This document shows, piece by piece, positions 16,238 through 24,375 of a stretch of DNA of 60,352 nucleotides. Within the stretch, counting starts at the first letter, position 1. The number at the start of each line of letters is the position of its first letter. The stretch comes from Bacilli bacterium (GTDB lineage Bacteria; Bacillota_I; Bacilli_A; RF39; UBA660), in NCBI GenBank assembly GCA_017438635.1, contig JAFRUZ010000008.1:1-60352 (forward strand). Direction: 5' to 3'. Below the pieces are notes generated by a model, which worked only from the letters and a program-made list of their open reading frames with translations, had not been told where the DNA came from and did no database searches. The translations under genes and the position numbers were made by a program.

Positions 16238-17248
16238 ATGGATATATATTTATTTTTTAATAAAATTGTTCAGCAATTAGATTTAGGAATGATAATAGAT
16301 GGCCCTGAAGAAGTTGTTGGGGGTTTAACTCATAAAATGTTTAGAGTTTTTACTGATAAAGGAAGATACATAGTTAAAATGTTAAATCCTAATATAATGA
16401 AGAACTCTACTTCTTTTGATGATTGTGATAAAGCAGAATTTTATGAAGAATTATTAAAACAAAATGATATTAAGGCTATTTATTCATGTGTTTTTAATAA
16501 TAAAAAAATGCAAGAAATAGAAGGACAATATTTTTATGTTTATGAATGGTATGATGGCAAAACTTTAAAAGATGAAGAGATAACAAGTTACCATTGTAAA
16601 GAAATGGCAAAAGCTGTTGCTAAAATACATAATATTGATTTAGTTAATCAAGAGTTTAATGATAAAGAAAAGAATATTGATTTTGAGTATTATATAAATT
16701 TATGTAAAAAAAAGAACTCTCCAATATATGAACTTTTATATGATAAATTAGATTTACTAAATAATAGTATGAAAAAAGGTAATGTAGCTATAAAGAAGTT
16801 GCCAAGTTATTTTTCAATTTGCCATAATGATATGGATACTAAAAATGTATTATGGTTAGGTAATGATTATAGAATAATTGATTTGGAGTGTTTAGGATAC
16901 TATAATCCATATGTGGAGTTATATGAATTAGCGTTATGTTGGTCAGGATATGAAGGATGTAATATAAATTTTGATTTATTTAAGACATTTTTTAAAACAT
17001 ATTTTGACAATATTAATCTTGATATGAATATAGATTGGGAAAGTATATACTATGCTAATAATGGAAGATTAGAGTGGTTAGAATTTAATATTAAAAGATC
17101 TTTAATGATTGATTGTGATACAAAAGAAGAGCAAGAAATGGGCTTAAATGAAGTAAAGAAGACCATAGACCATCTAGTCTATTATGATAAAGTAAAAGAT
17201 GAAATACTAAGCGCAATTAGTGAATTATGTGGATCTAAAATGCGATAA
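16238..17248 (+). CDS. APH-type phosphotransferase (kinase-like fold)
   Basis: The 336-residue protein belongs to the aminoglycoside phosphotransferase/choline kinase superfamily. SICHNDMDTKNVLW is the HxDxxxxN catalytic loop and RIIDLECLGYYNPYVEL is the metal-binding D-x-E segment. An N-terminal Lys (YIVKML) could bind ATP. The substrate may be an antibiotic, sugar or amino alcohol; nothing in the sequence decides. The following acetyltransferase starts 19 nt after its stop. Confidence 0.8.
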   Translation: MDIYLFFNKIVQQLDLGMIIDGPEEVVGGLTHKMFRVFTDKGRYIVKMLNPNIMKNSTSFDDCDKAEFYEELLKQNDIKAIYSCVFNNKKMQEIEGQYFYVYEWYDGKTLKDEEITSYHCKEMAKAVAKIHNIDLVNQEFNDKEKNIDFEYYINLCKKKNSPIYELLYDKLDLLNNSMKKGNVAIKKLPSYFSICHNDMDTKNVLWLGNDYRIIDLECLGYYNPYVELYELALCWSGYEGCNINFDLFKTFFKTYFDNINLDMNIDWESIYYANNGRLEWLEFNIKRSLMIDCDTKEEQEMGLNEVKKTIDHLVYYDKVKDEILSAISELCGSKMR

Positions 17249-17267
17249 GTTTTGGGAAGTGATGATT

Positions 17268-17768
17268 ATGAAAAATTATATTTGTAAGATAGCAAATATT
17301 GATGAAATGAATACCAAATGGGATTATGAAATAGATAATGCTACAGATGATAAAGAGAACTGGATTATTTGGAAAGAAGAGAACATTGAAAGATTTAAAA
17401 AAGGCCTTATCATTCCTTATTATGGATTACTAGGAGACAAAATAATTTGTGAATGTACTGCTATACTTAGTCCATTAGTTGTTAAAAATGCTGAAGATTT
17501 AGTTAATGAAAAAACTGCTTATTTATCTGCATTTAGAACAATACCTGAATATCAAGGTAAAGGTTATTTTTCAAAATTATTTAAGTTTATGGTAGATGAT
17601 TTGAAAGCAAAAGGATATGAAAAAGTTACTTTAGGTGTCGAACCTGAAGAAAAAAAGAATAAGGCTATTTATACTCACTATGGTTTTACAGAACATATAA
17701 AAGATGCAAAGGAATCATATCCGGATGGAACTCAGATATATGTTGAGTATTATGGAAAATATTTATAG
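17268..17768 (+). CDS. GNAT-family N-acetyltransferase
   Basis: The 166-residue protein has the acetyl-CoA pyrophosphate-binding motif RTIPEYQGKGYFSKLF (Q-x-x-G-x-G/Y) and a C-terminal YTHYGFTE segment typical of GNAT. ATG 17268 is used because GGAAGTGAT stands just upstream; ATG 17262 is close and possible. It shares promoter P5 with the kinase gene. Confidence 0.8.
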   Translation: MKNYICKIANIDEMNTKWDYEIDNATDDKENWIIWKEENIERFKKGLIIPYYGLLGDKIICECTAILSPLVVKNAEDLVNEKTAYLSAFRTIPEYQGKGYFSKLFKFMVDDLKAKGYEKVTLGVEPEEKKNKAIYTHYGFTEHIKDAKESYPDGTQIYVEYYGKYL

Positions 17769-17776
17769 CAAAATAG

Positions 17777-17804
17777 TTGCTTTTTAGTCGATATGTGGTA
17801 TAAT
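17777..17804 (+). promoter_or_regulatory. Promoter of the short RNA upstream of the Abi gene
   Basis: TTGCTT (17777-17782), a 16-bp spacer and TATAAT (17799-17804) with an extended TG (17796-17797) form a convincing promoter. The predicted start is 17811-17812. Confidence 0.7.
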
Positions 17805-17810
17805 ATTCCC

Positions 17811-17877
17811 CGAGGCTTATTTAAGGGGGATGCTTCATATTTAGAATAATTAAAACCTCCTGTTTTCAGGAGTTTTT
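17811..17877 (+). ncRNA. Short structured RNA upstream of the Abi_2 gene (predicted)
   Basis: A unit of about 65 nt lies between a good promoter and an intrinsic terminator (CTCCTG 17857-17862 / CAGGAG 17867-17872, then Ts). GAGGC (17812-17816) can pair with GCTTC (17832-17836) using one G-U. The enclosed loop has AGGGGGA, which can pair with CCTCC at the terminator base (17856-17860), giving a pseudoknot or an antitermination switch. It contains no start codon with a ribosome site. AbiF-associated RNAs are described upstream of abiF genes; I cannot confirm it fits that motif. Confidence 0.6.
17857..17877 (+). terminator. Terminator of the Abi-upstream RNA
   Basis: CTCCTG / CAGGAG with loop TTTT, followed by TTTTT, ends the short RNA about 90 nt before the Abi start codon. 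Confidence 0.8.
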
Positions 17878-17936
17878 ATATTCTTAAAATATATTTATTT
17901 GAACTTATGATTGTTTTTGTTTTTTTGTTGTAAATA

Positions 17937-17952
17937 TGATATACTTTATAAT
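17937..17952 (+). promoter_or_regulatory. Promoter of the Abi_2 gene
   Basis: TG-a-TATACT (17937-17945) is an extended -10; an overlapping TATAAT lies at 17947-17952. If the first is used the start is near 17952, so AGGTGAT (17953-17959) is almost at the 5' end. Confidence 0.5.
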
Positions 17953-17966
17953 AGGTGATACTATAT

Positions 17967-18911
17967 ATGGAAAAGACATTTAAATCATTAGAAGAACAAA
18001 TAGAGATATTTGAGAATAAAGGGTTGGTAATCGATAATAAAGAATATGCAAGAGAAGTGCTACTTAGAGAAAACTATTTCTTTATAAATGGTTATAGACG
18101 TACATTTATGAAAAGTGCTGATAAATCTAGGTTTATCGAAGGTACTAAGTTCGAAGAAGTATATAGTTTATTCCTATTTGATAGAAAGATTCGTAATATT
18201 TTATTTAAGAACATATTAATAGTTGAGAATAATATGAAATCAATAATTTCTTATCAATTATCAAGGAAATATGGTTATCGTGAAAAAGATTATTTAAAAT
18301 CTAGTACATTTAATTACAATTTTGAAAACAAAAAAAGAGTTAACGATTTAATAGCGAAGATGAAAAGGCAAATTAAAAATAATGCTGCAACGCATTCTGC
18401 TACAAGACATTATGCTACTAATTATGGTTATATTCCTCTTTGGGTACTTGTTAAAGTATTATCATTTGGTATAGTTGTTGAAATGTTTTCTGTATTGAAA
18501 AAAGAAGATCAATATGATATTACAGAACTTTATGGACTTGATTTAAATACTTTTAATGTTTATCTTAGTATATTATCTAATTATCGTAATCTATGTGCAC
18601 ATGAAGATATTGTTTATGACAATAGAACTCAAAAGAGCATAGATGATTGCGTTTATCATAGAAAACTAAATATATCTATGATGAATAATGAATATATATA
18701 TGGAAAAAGTGATTTATTTGCACTTATAATTATTCTTAAATCTTTTCTTAAAGATAGTGAAGTAAAAGATTTAATACTTGAGATTGCAAGTGCAGTAGAT
18801 AACTTAGAATATAATCTTAGAAGTATACCTGTTGCCAAAGTGCTTGATAAAATGGGCTTCCCTGAGAACTGGAAAGATATACAAGATATTACTAAGAAGG
18901 AGTTGTTTTGA
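17967..18911 (+). CDS. Abi_2 (AbiD/AbiF-like) abortive-infection protein
   Basis: The 314-residue protein matches the Abi_2 family. It shows an N-terminal EEQIEIFENKGLVI..KEYA, then ENYFFINGYRRTF, FEEVYSLFLFDRKIRNILF and C-terminal NYRNLCAHEDIVYD. R207-N-L-C-A-H212 is an R-x4-H motif as in HEPN ribonucleases. Family members stop phage growth by acting on RNA; that activity here is inferred. ATG 17967 follows AGGTGAT; an in-frame GTG at 17955 is inside that site. The TGA overlaps the next ATG. Confidence 0.8.
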   Translation: MEKTFKSLEEQIEIFENKGLVIDNKEYAREVLLRENYFFINGYRRTFMKSADKSRFIEGTKFEEVYSLFLFDRKIRNILFKNILIVENNMKSIISYQLSRKYGYREKDYLKSSTFNYNFENKKRVNDLIAKMKRQIKNNAATHSATRHYATNYGYIPLWVLVKVLSFGIVVEMFSVLKKEDQYDITELYGLDLNTFNVYLSILSNYRNLCAHEDIVYDNRTQKSIDDCVYHRKLNISMMNNEYIYGKSDLFALIIILKSFLKDSEVKDLILEIASAVDNLEYNLRSIPVAKVLDKMGFPENWKDIQDITKKELF

Positions 18912-20122
18912 TGGAAAGCAAGAAAAAAGTAAAAACTATTGAGTCTGTTGATGATGATGATTCTAAAGGAAAGAAATTAGCAAAAAAGACAACCACAAGA
19001 GTTAGATTAGTAGATGATGACGATGATTATGAGGAAAGACTATACGCTAGAAATAGATTGAAACTTCTAGGGGTGTTTTTACTTGGTATTATTGCTACAA
19101 TAGCATTGTTTTCATTTTTAACAAGAGGTAATTCTGACAATACTTTTGGAGGTAGTATAAAAATAAATGATAATGGAATCAGTGCTTCAATTGCTAAAGT
19201 ATATGATGCTGTAGTATACATTCAAAATTATAATGGAGCAAATGTATCTACAACTGGTACTGGTTTTGTTTATAAAAAAGATAGATCAAAAGGATATATA
19301 TTAACAAATTATCATGTTGTATCTGGTAATACTTCAATAATGGTTACTTTTTCAGATAATACTAGAGTTAAGGCTAAGTTTGTTGGAGGAGATCAGTATT
19401 CTGATATAGCTGTTCTTACTGTTCCTGATAAATATGTTAAAAAGACTGTTGAATTAGGTTCAAGTGCTAAATCTTCTCTAGGAGATACAGTATTTACTAT
19501 TGGTAGCCCTCTTAATAATAAGTATCGTGGTACAGTAACTCGTGGTATTTTATCAGGTAAAGATAGAGTTACTAATGTAAGTGTTAATAATGGTACTGAT
19601 ACTTATGTAATGAAATTATTACAAACAGATGCTGCAATTAATCCTGGTAATAGTGGTGGACCTTTGTGTAATATAAATGGTGAAGTAATTGGAATGAATT
19701 CATATAAGATAGTAAAAGATAATTTAAAAGGAGTAAATTTTGCTATTTCTGTTGAAGATATAACTAGTAGGTTATCAGCTTATGAAAAGGGTACTTCAAA
19801 TACTAAACCATATATTGGAATAACTATGGTTAATTTAAGTGATACTGCTTCAATGAATTACTATGGTTTATCTAAAATAGTAAAGACTAAGCGTACTACT
19901 GGAGTAGTTGTCGAAAGTGTTAAGACTGATGGTGCTGCTCGTGGAGCTTTAGTAACAGGAGATATAATATATAAACTTAATGGTGTTACTGTTCCAGATA
20001 TGGCTTATTTAAGATATGAGCTATACAGAAACAATATTGGAGATACAATAAAACTTACTATTGAAAGAGATGGTAATACAAAAACTGTATCTGTAACACT
20101 AAAAGCAAAAAGAGGAAATTAA
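18911..20122 (+). CDS. Membrane-anchored HtrA-like serine protease with PDZ domain
   Basis: The 403-residue protein has an acidic/Lys-rich cytoplasmic tail (1-48), one TM helix (about 50-70, LKLLGVFLLGIIATIALFSF), a trypsin-like domain with His in LTNYHVV, Asp in YSDIAVL and Ser in NPGNSGGPL, and a C-terminal PDZ domain (GVVVESVKTDGAARGAL..). This is the HtrA/DegP surface quality-control architecture. It starts in the Abi stop codon (TGATG); AAGGAG lies in the Abi end. Confidence 0.92.
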   Translation: MESKKKVKTIESVDDDDSKGKKLAKKTTTRVRLVDDDDDYEERLYARNRLKLLGVFLLGIIATIALFSFLTRGNSDNTFGGSIKINDNGISASIAKVYDAVVYIQNYNGANVSTTGTGFVYKKDRSKGYILTNYHVVSGNTSIMVTFSDNTRVKAKFVGGDQYSDIAVLTVPDKYVKKTVELGSSAKSSLGDTVFTIGSPLNNKYRGTVTRGILSGKDRVTNVSVNNGTDTYVMKLLQTDAAINPGNSGGPLCNINGEVIGMNSYKIVKDNLKGVNFAISVEDITSRLSAYEKGTSNTKPYIGITMVNLSDTASMNYYGLSKIVKTKRTTGVVVESVKTDGAARGALVTGDIIYKLNGVTVPDMAYLRYELYRNNIGDTIKLTIERDGNTKTVSVTLKAKRGN

Positions 20123-20147
20123 GTGGTATTTAATATCACTTTTTTTT
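20121..20147 (+). terminator. Terminator of the Abi–HtrA unit
   Basis: AAGTGGTAT / ATATCACTT (9 bp with one G-U, loop TTA) is followed by eight Ts. Confidence 0.85.
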
Positions 20148-20211
20148 ATTATATTTTTTAGTTTTGTAGCAATAGATATATTTTTTCATACAATATTCTA
20201 GGTGATGGTTT

Positions 20212-21417
20212 ATGAATTATAAAATTGTTGTTGATCCTGGGCATGGTGGAGTAGATCCTGGAGCAGTTTCAGGTGATTTGCAAGAAAAAGACTTTACTCT
20301 AAAAGCTTCGAAATATATGTATGATAGATTTAATCAATTAGGTATTCCTGTTAAACTTACTAGAGATACTGATGAAACGTTACCTAAAACTGAAAGAATT
20401 GAAAGAATACTTAATGCTTTTGGTAATAGTAATGATGTAATACTTATTTCTAATCATATAAATGCTGGTGGCGGAGATGGTGCAGAAGTAGTATATGCAC
20501 TTCGTAATAAAGATACGCTTGCTAAAAATGTTTTAAATAATATTGCTAAAGAAGGTCAAAATGTACGTAACTATTATCAGAGAAGATTACCTAGTGATCC
20601 TAGTAAAGATTATTATTTTATACATCGTGAAACAGGTAAACTCGAACCTATTTTAGTAGAATATGGATTTATAGATAGTAATAAAGATGATGTAGTTCAA
20701 TTAAAGAATAATATCGATAATTATGCAGAAGCAGTCGTAAAAGCTGTTGCTAATTATATAGGTGTTCCTTATACTTTACCTGGCCAAAAAGCAAATACAT
20801 ATGTAGTTAAAAAGGGTGATAGTTTATATAGCATTGCTAATAGTTTTGGAGTAAGTCTTGAGGCTTTAAAAAATGCAAATGGTATAAGTGGAAATCTTAT
20901 AAATATTGGGCAAGTGTTAACAATTCCAACTGCAAGTAATAAAACTCCTGGGGATTATGTAGTTTATACTGTTAAAAAAGGTGACAGTTTATGGAGTATT
21001 GCCAATACTTATAATGTTAGTGTTAATGATATAGTGGATTATAATAATCTAGGTACTACTATGCTTCAAATAGGGCAACAGTTACTTATTCCTAATGAGT
21101 CTAAATTTAGTTCTGATGATAAAAATGGAATAACTTATATAGTAAAAAGTGGAGATAGTTTGTGGAGTATTGCTAAAAAATATAATGTTTCTGTAGATTC
21201 TTTAAAATCTATTAATAATTTAAATAGTAATTTACTTAGTATAGGACAAGAATTAGTTATACCACAGACTGAAGAATATAAAACATATATTGTTAAAAGC
21301 GGTGATAGTTTATGGAAAATAGCTAGAGATAATGATGTAAATGTTAATGATTTGATTGCTTTAAATAATTTAAATAGTACAGTTCTTCAGATAGGTCAAC
21401 AACTTTTAATACCATAA
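20212..21417 (+). CDS. N-acetylmuramoyl-L-alanine amidase with four LysM repeats
   Basis: The 401-residue protein has an Amidase_3 zinc domain (residues about 1-180; VVDPGHGGVDPGA, SNHINAGGGDGAE, and Glu in ILVEYGFIDS) followed by four LysM repeats (each about 45 aa, e.g. KKGDSLWSIANTYNVSVNDI). It cleaves the lactyl-peptide bond of peptidoglycan. The sequence begins MNYKIVVDPGHGG, so no signal peptide is present, and no upstream in-frame start would add one. GGTGAT precedes the ATG. Confidence 0.92.
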   Translation: MNYKIVVDPGHGGVDPGAVSGDLQEKDFTLKASKYMYDRFNQLGIPVKLTRDTDETLPKTERIERILNAFGNSNDVILISNHINAGGGDGAEVVYALRNKDTLAKNVLNNIAKEGQNVRNYYQRRLPSDPSKDYYFIHRETGKLEPILVEYGFIDSNKDDVVQLKNNIDNYAEAVVKAVANYIGVPYTLPGQKANTYVVKKGDSLYSIANSFGVSLEALKNANGISGNLINIGQVLTIPTASNKTPGDYVVYTVKKGDSLWSIANTYNVSVNDIVDYNNLGTTMLQIGQQLLIPNESKFSSDDKNGITYIVKSGDSLWSIAKKYNVSVDSLKSINNLNSNLLSIGQELVIPQTEEYKTYIVKSGDSLWKIARDNDVNVNDLIALNNLNSTVLQIGQQLLIP

Positions 21418-21440
21418 AAAAAGAAGATTTCTTCTTTTTT
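21416..21440. terminator. Shared convergent terminator
   Basis: AAAAAAGAAG (21417-21426) / CTTCTTTTTT (21431-21440) with loop ATTT is flanked by A and T runs. It can end the amidase transcript (+) and the hydrolase transcript (-). Confidence 0.8.
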
Positions 21441-21864
21441 AATGCAATTGTTTACAAACTCCAGGATAGGGTATATAAAAACAATGACTTTTGTATTTGC
21501 CTGAATTCTTTTGATCATACCAGTAAGCAGAACATGGTTTATTAGTACCAGGATTATAAAACCAAAGAGCATTAGTTGCAGGATAGTAGTATTCTCCTCT
21601 TAGGATGGAATCTGCTAATTCTAATTCTTTTGTAGTTGGTCTACCTACAAATAGAGATGAATTTATAGCAGAAAACTGGTTTTTTTGATATACAACATCA
21701 GTAATAGTCCTAGTGTTTTTAAAAGTTAAACAATCCGCTAAGACACGATTTATTATGACATTACCAACCATTAACATAGCAAGATTTCCATCTCCTAAAG
21801 CCTCTGCTCTCATTATTCTTGCTAAGAGGTCTCTTTCATTGCTATTATATTTTACTATAGACAT
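21439..21864 (-). CDS. SleB/CwlJ-type cell wall hydrolase
   Basis: The 141-residue protein matches the Hydrolase_2 (SleB) fold. It has LLARIMRAEALGDG with catalytic Glu, GNVIINRVL, ITDVVYQKNQFSAI and the ALWFYNPG segment. These are lytic transglycosylase-like enzymes of spore cortex or cell wall. It also lacks a signal peptide. The start is supported by AGGTGAT just upstream on the minus strand. No sporulation genes are visible around it. Confidence 0.85.
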   Translation of the reverse strand: MSIVKYNSNERDLLARIMRAEALGDGNLAMLMVGNVIINRVLADCLTFKNTRTITDVVYQKNQFSAINSSLFVGRPTTKELELADSILRGEYYYPATNALWFYNPGTNKPCSAYWYDQKNSGKYKSHCFYIPYPGVCKQLH

Positions 21865-21903
21865 ATAATCACCTATTTAATACTATGAATAAAGTAAAAA
21901 CAT

Positions 21904-21933
21904 TTGACAAAAATACATTAAATTCGATATAAT
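21904..21933 (+). promoter_or_regulatory. Promoter of tRNA-Trp
   Basis: TTGACA (21904-21909), 18-bp spacer, TATAAT (21928-21933). The start is predicted near 21940, 14 nt before the tRNA. Confidence 0.8.
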
Positions 21934-21953
21934 ACATGTGTTAATAATTTTTT

Positions 21954-22027
21954 AGGGGATTAGTTAAATGGTATAATAATGGTCTCCAAAACCACTGTTG
22001 GGAGTTCGATTCTCTCATCCCCTGCCA
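21954..22027 (+). tRNA. tRNA-Trp (anticodon CCA)
   Basis: The acceptor AGGGGAT pairs with ATCCCCT, followed by G and encoded CCA. Anticodon loop CTCCAAA gives CCA at 21986-21988. The T-arm is GGGAGTTCGATTCTCTC. The first anticodon-stem pair is A-C rather than a Watson-Crick pair. CCA fits use of UGG only for Trp. Confidence 0.93.
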
Positions 22028-22039
22028 TTTGAAAATCTG

Positions 22040-22066
22040 CTCTAACTCCATGAGTTAGGGTTTTTT
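22040..22066 (+). terminator. Terminator after tRNA-Trp
   Basis: CTCTAACTC (22040-22048) / GAGTTAGGG (22052-22060), loop CAT, one G-U, then six Ts. Confidence 0.88.
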
Positions 22067-22121
22067 ATTGCTTTTTTATAATTGAATGATATAATATATG
22101 ACTAATGGAGTAGGCACTATT

Positions 22122-22946
22122 ATGAATTATCCAATAAATATAACTCATGAACTTATTATGGAGACAAGAAAACTTTATTCACGTAAGAATTTTAAATATG
22201 CTGAAGAAGATTTTGATAAATGGTTAAATGGATTAACTCTTAAACAAATTAAAAATTTTAATAGTTTAAAGGCAGATCCAAGTGAAATTGAATTTCCTAT
22301 GTATCTTTTGATAGATGAAAATCTATTGAATTGTGATGATTATCTTAATAGAGTAGTGGCAATGTTAAGACTTAAAAATGCTAATGGTTGGTATCATTTA
22401 TTTGATGGATTGTGTTTTCCTAATTTTTTAAATAGTAAAAATTACTATGAAGATATGGAAATGATAAGTAAAGCTCCTAGTGCTAAATATCCTTTATGGA
22501 TAATTGCTGATGATGTTTTTATAAATAGTCCGTATCACAAGGAAGATTTAAAACTTATTGTAGAGGCAAAAGATATACCAATGGGAGATGATAAAGAATT
22601 AGACTGGCTTGTAGCAGAAGCATTAACTGAAGTTGCTAGTAATGCTTATTCTATAAATAGTCCATATCATCAAAAGGATATGCAATTAATTGCTTATTCA
22701 GGTAGTAAATGTTTACAAATGAGTTCTGCCTATCCTGAGAGAGGTTTAAATAAACTTGCTACTAATAGTGTTTCTTTAAAAGATAAATATCATTTAGAAA
22801 ATATGCAAATACTTGCACAAAGTCCTATTTCAAGCAAATATTTATATAAATTGATGACTAATTCTGAGATTATTAATGGACAGTATTATAGAGATGAAGT
22901 AAATATTTTAGAAAATTTTTTGGAGATAATATACCTGAGGAACTAG
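22122..22946 (+). CDS. Repeat-containing helical protein, reading frame broken near the 3' end
   Basis: The in-frame product is 274 aa, cytoplasmic, built of about 40-residue repeats around (S/D/G)xYHxxDMxLI: NYYEDMEMISKA, SPYHKEDLKLIVEA, SPYHQKDMQLIAYS, DKYHLENMQILAQ, GQYYRDEVNILEN. No known family was recognised. ATG 22122 is chosen because the extended -10 (TGATATAAT, 22087-22095) places the start downstream of the ATG at 22098. At a T6 run (22916-22921) the frame shifts: the -1 frame stays open for 45 more codons to TAG 23054-23056, while the zero frame ends after LEIIYLRN. Confidence 0.6.
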   Translation: MNYPINITHELIMETRKLYSRKNFKYAEEDFDKWLNGLTLKQIKNFNSLKADPSEIEFPMYLLIDENLLNCDDYLNRVVAMLRLKNANGWYHLFDGLCFPNFLNSKNYYEDMEMISKAPSAKYPLWIIADDVFINSPYHKEDLKLIVEAKDIPMGDDKELDWLVAEALTEVASNAYSINSPYHQKDMQLIAYSGSKCLQMSSAYPERGLNKLATNSVSLKDKYHLENMQILAQSPISSKYLYKLMTNSEIINGQYYRDEVNILENFLEIIYLRN

Positions 22947-23056
22947 TTAGTTATTATGAAAGATATGTTTTAGCTATAGGAAAAATGCGTTGTAAATATG
23001 ATTATGAAACTAATAGTTTTATTGAAGTTGGTTTATCTTTGAAGAGAAGTGAATAG
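22916..23056 (+). other. Slippery heptamer and open -1 frame tail
   Basis: In the zero frame the site reads aaT TTT TTG, a canonical X XXY YYZ slippery heptamer. Slipping -1 continues into GDNIPEELVSYYERYVLAIG and a total of 45 codons to 23056, which completes the last repeat (repeat-like YYERYV). It is either a one-base homopolymer deletion (real or assembly) or programmed -1 frameshifting. Confidence 0.65.
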
Positions 23057-23077
23057 TACTATTATTTATATAATAAG

Positions 23078-23103
23078 AAAACACTAACAATTGTTAGTGT
23101 TTT
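23078..23103. terminator. Bidirectional terminator between convergent genes
   Basis: The perfect inverted repeat AAAACACTAACAA / TTGTTAGTGTTTT has A-rich and T-rich flanks and serves both the repeat-protein gene (+) and the DUF975 gene (-). Confidence 0.82.
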
Positions 23104-23108
23104 AATTT

Positions 23109-23744
23109 TTATTTTTTACTTTTTCTTAATTCTTCATAACATAGGATAAATGTTATGTTTATATATGGTACTAACCAGATATATAGAATAAATAGTGTTA
23201 GAACTCCAAGTAAAGACCAGCCTATGAATGATAATCCTAGTACAAATATTTCACCTTTGTGGCCTTTTGTCAATTCCCAAGCCTTTTTAATTACGTCAGT
23301 TACATTTAAGTCTGGATTATCAACAAATACTTCTTGATAGAATGTTAACCCTATTCCTATTATGATACCAGGTATTATAAATAGTATAGTTCCAGCCATT
23401 ACTGCTAAACCTACAAGTATTGATACTAATAAGATATTAACAAAATGTTCTTTTGCATAATCTATTATTACCTTCCAATCTTCAGTTTTACCACGTACAA
23501 AATCAAGACAATATTTTGTATATCCCATTATAAATGCACATTCTAGTATACTAATTATCGTGCTTAAAATGTTATTAACTGTTTCTGTTGTACTTTGACT
23601 TGCTCCAGCTAGTCCTGCAATTAAACCAACAACAAATCCTAGAAGACCTGCACATAGTTCAAATATTACTAGTGGTTTCCATAAATACCATTTATTGCCT
23701 TTAATCTTTTCTTTGGCCTTGTTTTTTAATTCAGCTCTGTTCAT
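23109..23744 (-). CDS. DUF975 family membrane protein
   Basis: The 211-residue protein starts MNRAELKNKAKEKIKGNKWYLW, the typical DUF975 N-terminus, and has about five to six TM segments (ELCAGLLGFVVGLIAGLAGA, ILLVSILVGLAVMAGTILFIIPGI and others). The F..V..NPDL.V...IKKAWELTKGHK segment is also typical. The role is unknown. AAAGGAGGTAAACT precedes the start on the minus strand. Confidence 0.85.
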   Translation of the reverse strand: MNRAELKNKAKEKIKGNKWYLWKPLVIFELCAGLLGFVVGLIAGLAGASQSTTETVNNILSTIISILECAFIMGYTKYCLDFVRGKTEDWKVIIDYAKEHFVNILLVSILVGLAVMAGTILFIIPGIIIGIGLTFYQEVFVDNPDLNVTDVIKKAWELTKGHKGEIFVLGLSFIGWSLLGVLTLFILYIWLVPYINITFILCYEELRKSKK

Positions 23745-23789
23745 AGTTTACCTCCTTTCCTTTATTATACAATATTTTTTTATTTCTTG

Positions 23790-24353
23790 TTATATAAATT
23801 CATCGTTTTGATGACTTTTTATATATTGATAGATGCTATATAATGTTTTTTCAAAATTTTTACTTGTATCAAAGAATTTAATGTTTAATTCTTCACATTG
23901 TTTTTTAGCTTCTTTACTATATTCTATATCTAGTTTTGTATCGTTTATTAAATCATTATCATCCTTTTTGGAACTCCATGTGTCAATATCATATTTTCTG
24001 ATGTTTTTGATTTTATCTTCGATAGTTATGTCACAGTATCCCATAAAAATAATAATGGTATTTTTTAAATCATATTTTGCTATATCTTTTGGATAAATAT
24101 GACAGGTATCTATACAATAAAACTCTTTGTTTTTTACAATATCACTTTGATTTTCATCTATAATTGTTTTAATTAGATAAGCCATATGCGGACTTACTTT
24201 TTTCCAGTCATCTTTATAACCATTCCAGAAATTATTATCAATTCCTCTTTTTATAGAATCCATTTTGTAATGTACAAATCCTTCTTGCCCCAATTTTAAT
24301 GCAAGCATAGTTTTACCACTACGAGCTGCACCTGCAATAATAACGTGTTTCAT
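23790..24353 (-). CDS. P-loop kinase-like protein
   Basis: The 187-residue protein has Walker A GAARSGKT at residues 8-15 and FVHYKMDSIKRGID, the layout of small nucleoside/shikimate-kinase-like NTPases. An acidic strand FYCIDTCHI and IIIFMGYCDITIEDKI (substrate lid region) follow. The substrate is unknown. GAGGTGATTAA precedes the ATG, and a minus-strand extended -10 supports its own transcription. Confidence 0.65.
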   Translation of the reverse strand: MKHVIIAGAARSGKTMLALKLGQEGFVHYKMDSIKRGIDNNFWNGYKDDWKKVSPHMAYLIKTIIDENQSDIVKNKEFYCIDTCHIYPKDIAKYDLKNTIIIFMGYCDITIEDKIKNIRKYDIDTWSSKKDDNDLINDTKLDIEYSKEAKKQCEELNIKFFDTSKNFEKTLYSIYQYIKSHQNDEFI

Positions 24354-24375
24354 TTAATCACCTCTATTTTATATA

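Noticed and set aside
17967-20122. Classical type II toxin-antitoxin pair (Abi plus following gene)
   Set aside because: The second gene is a 403-aa HtrA-type membrane protease, not a small antitoxin; the upstream RNA is a better partner candidate.
20212-21864. Lysis module of a prophage
   Set aside because: No holin, portal, capsid, tail or integrase genes are near the amidase and SleB-type hydrolase.
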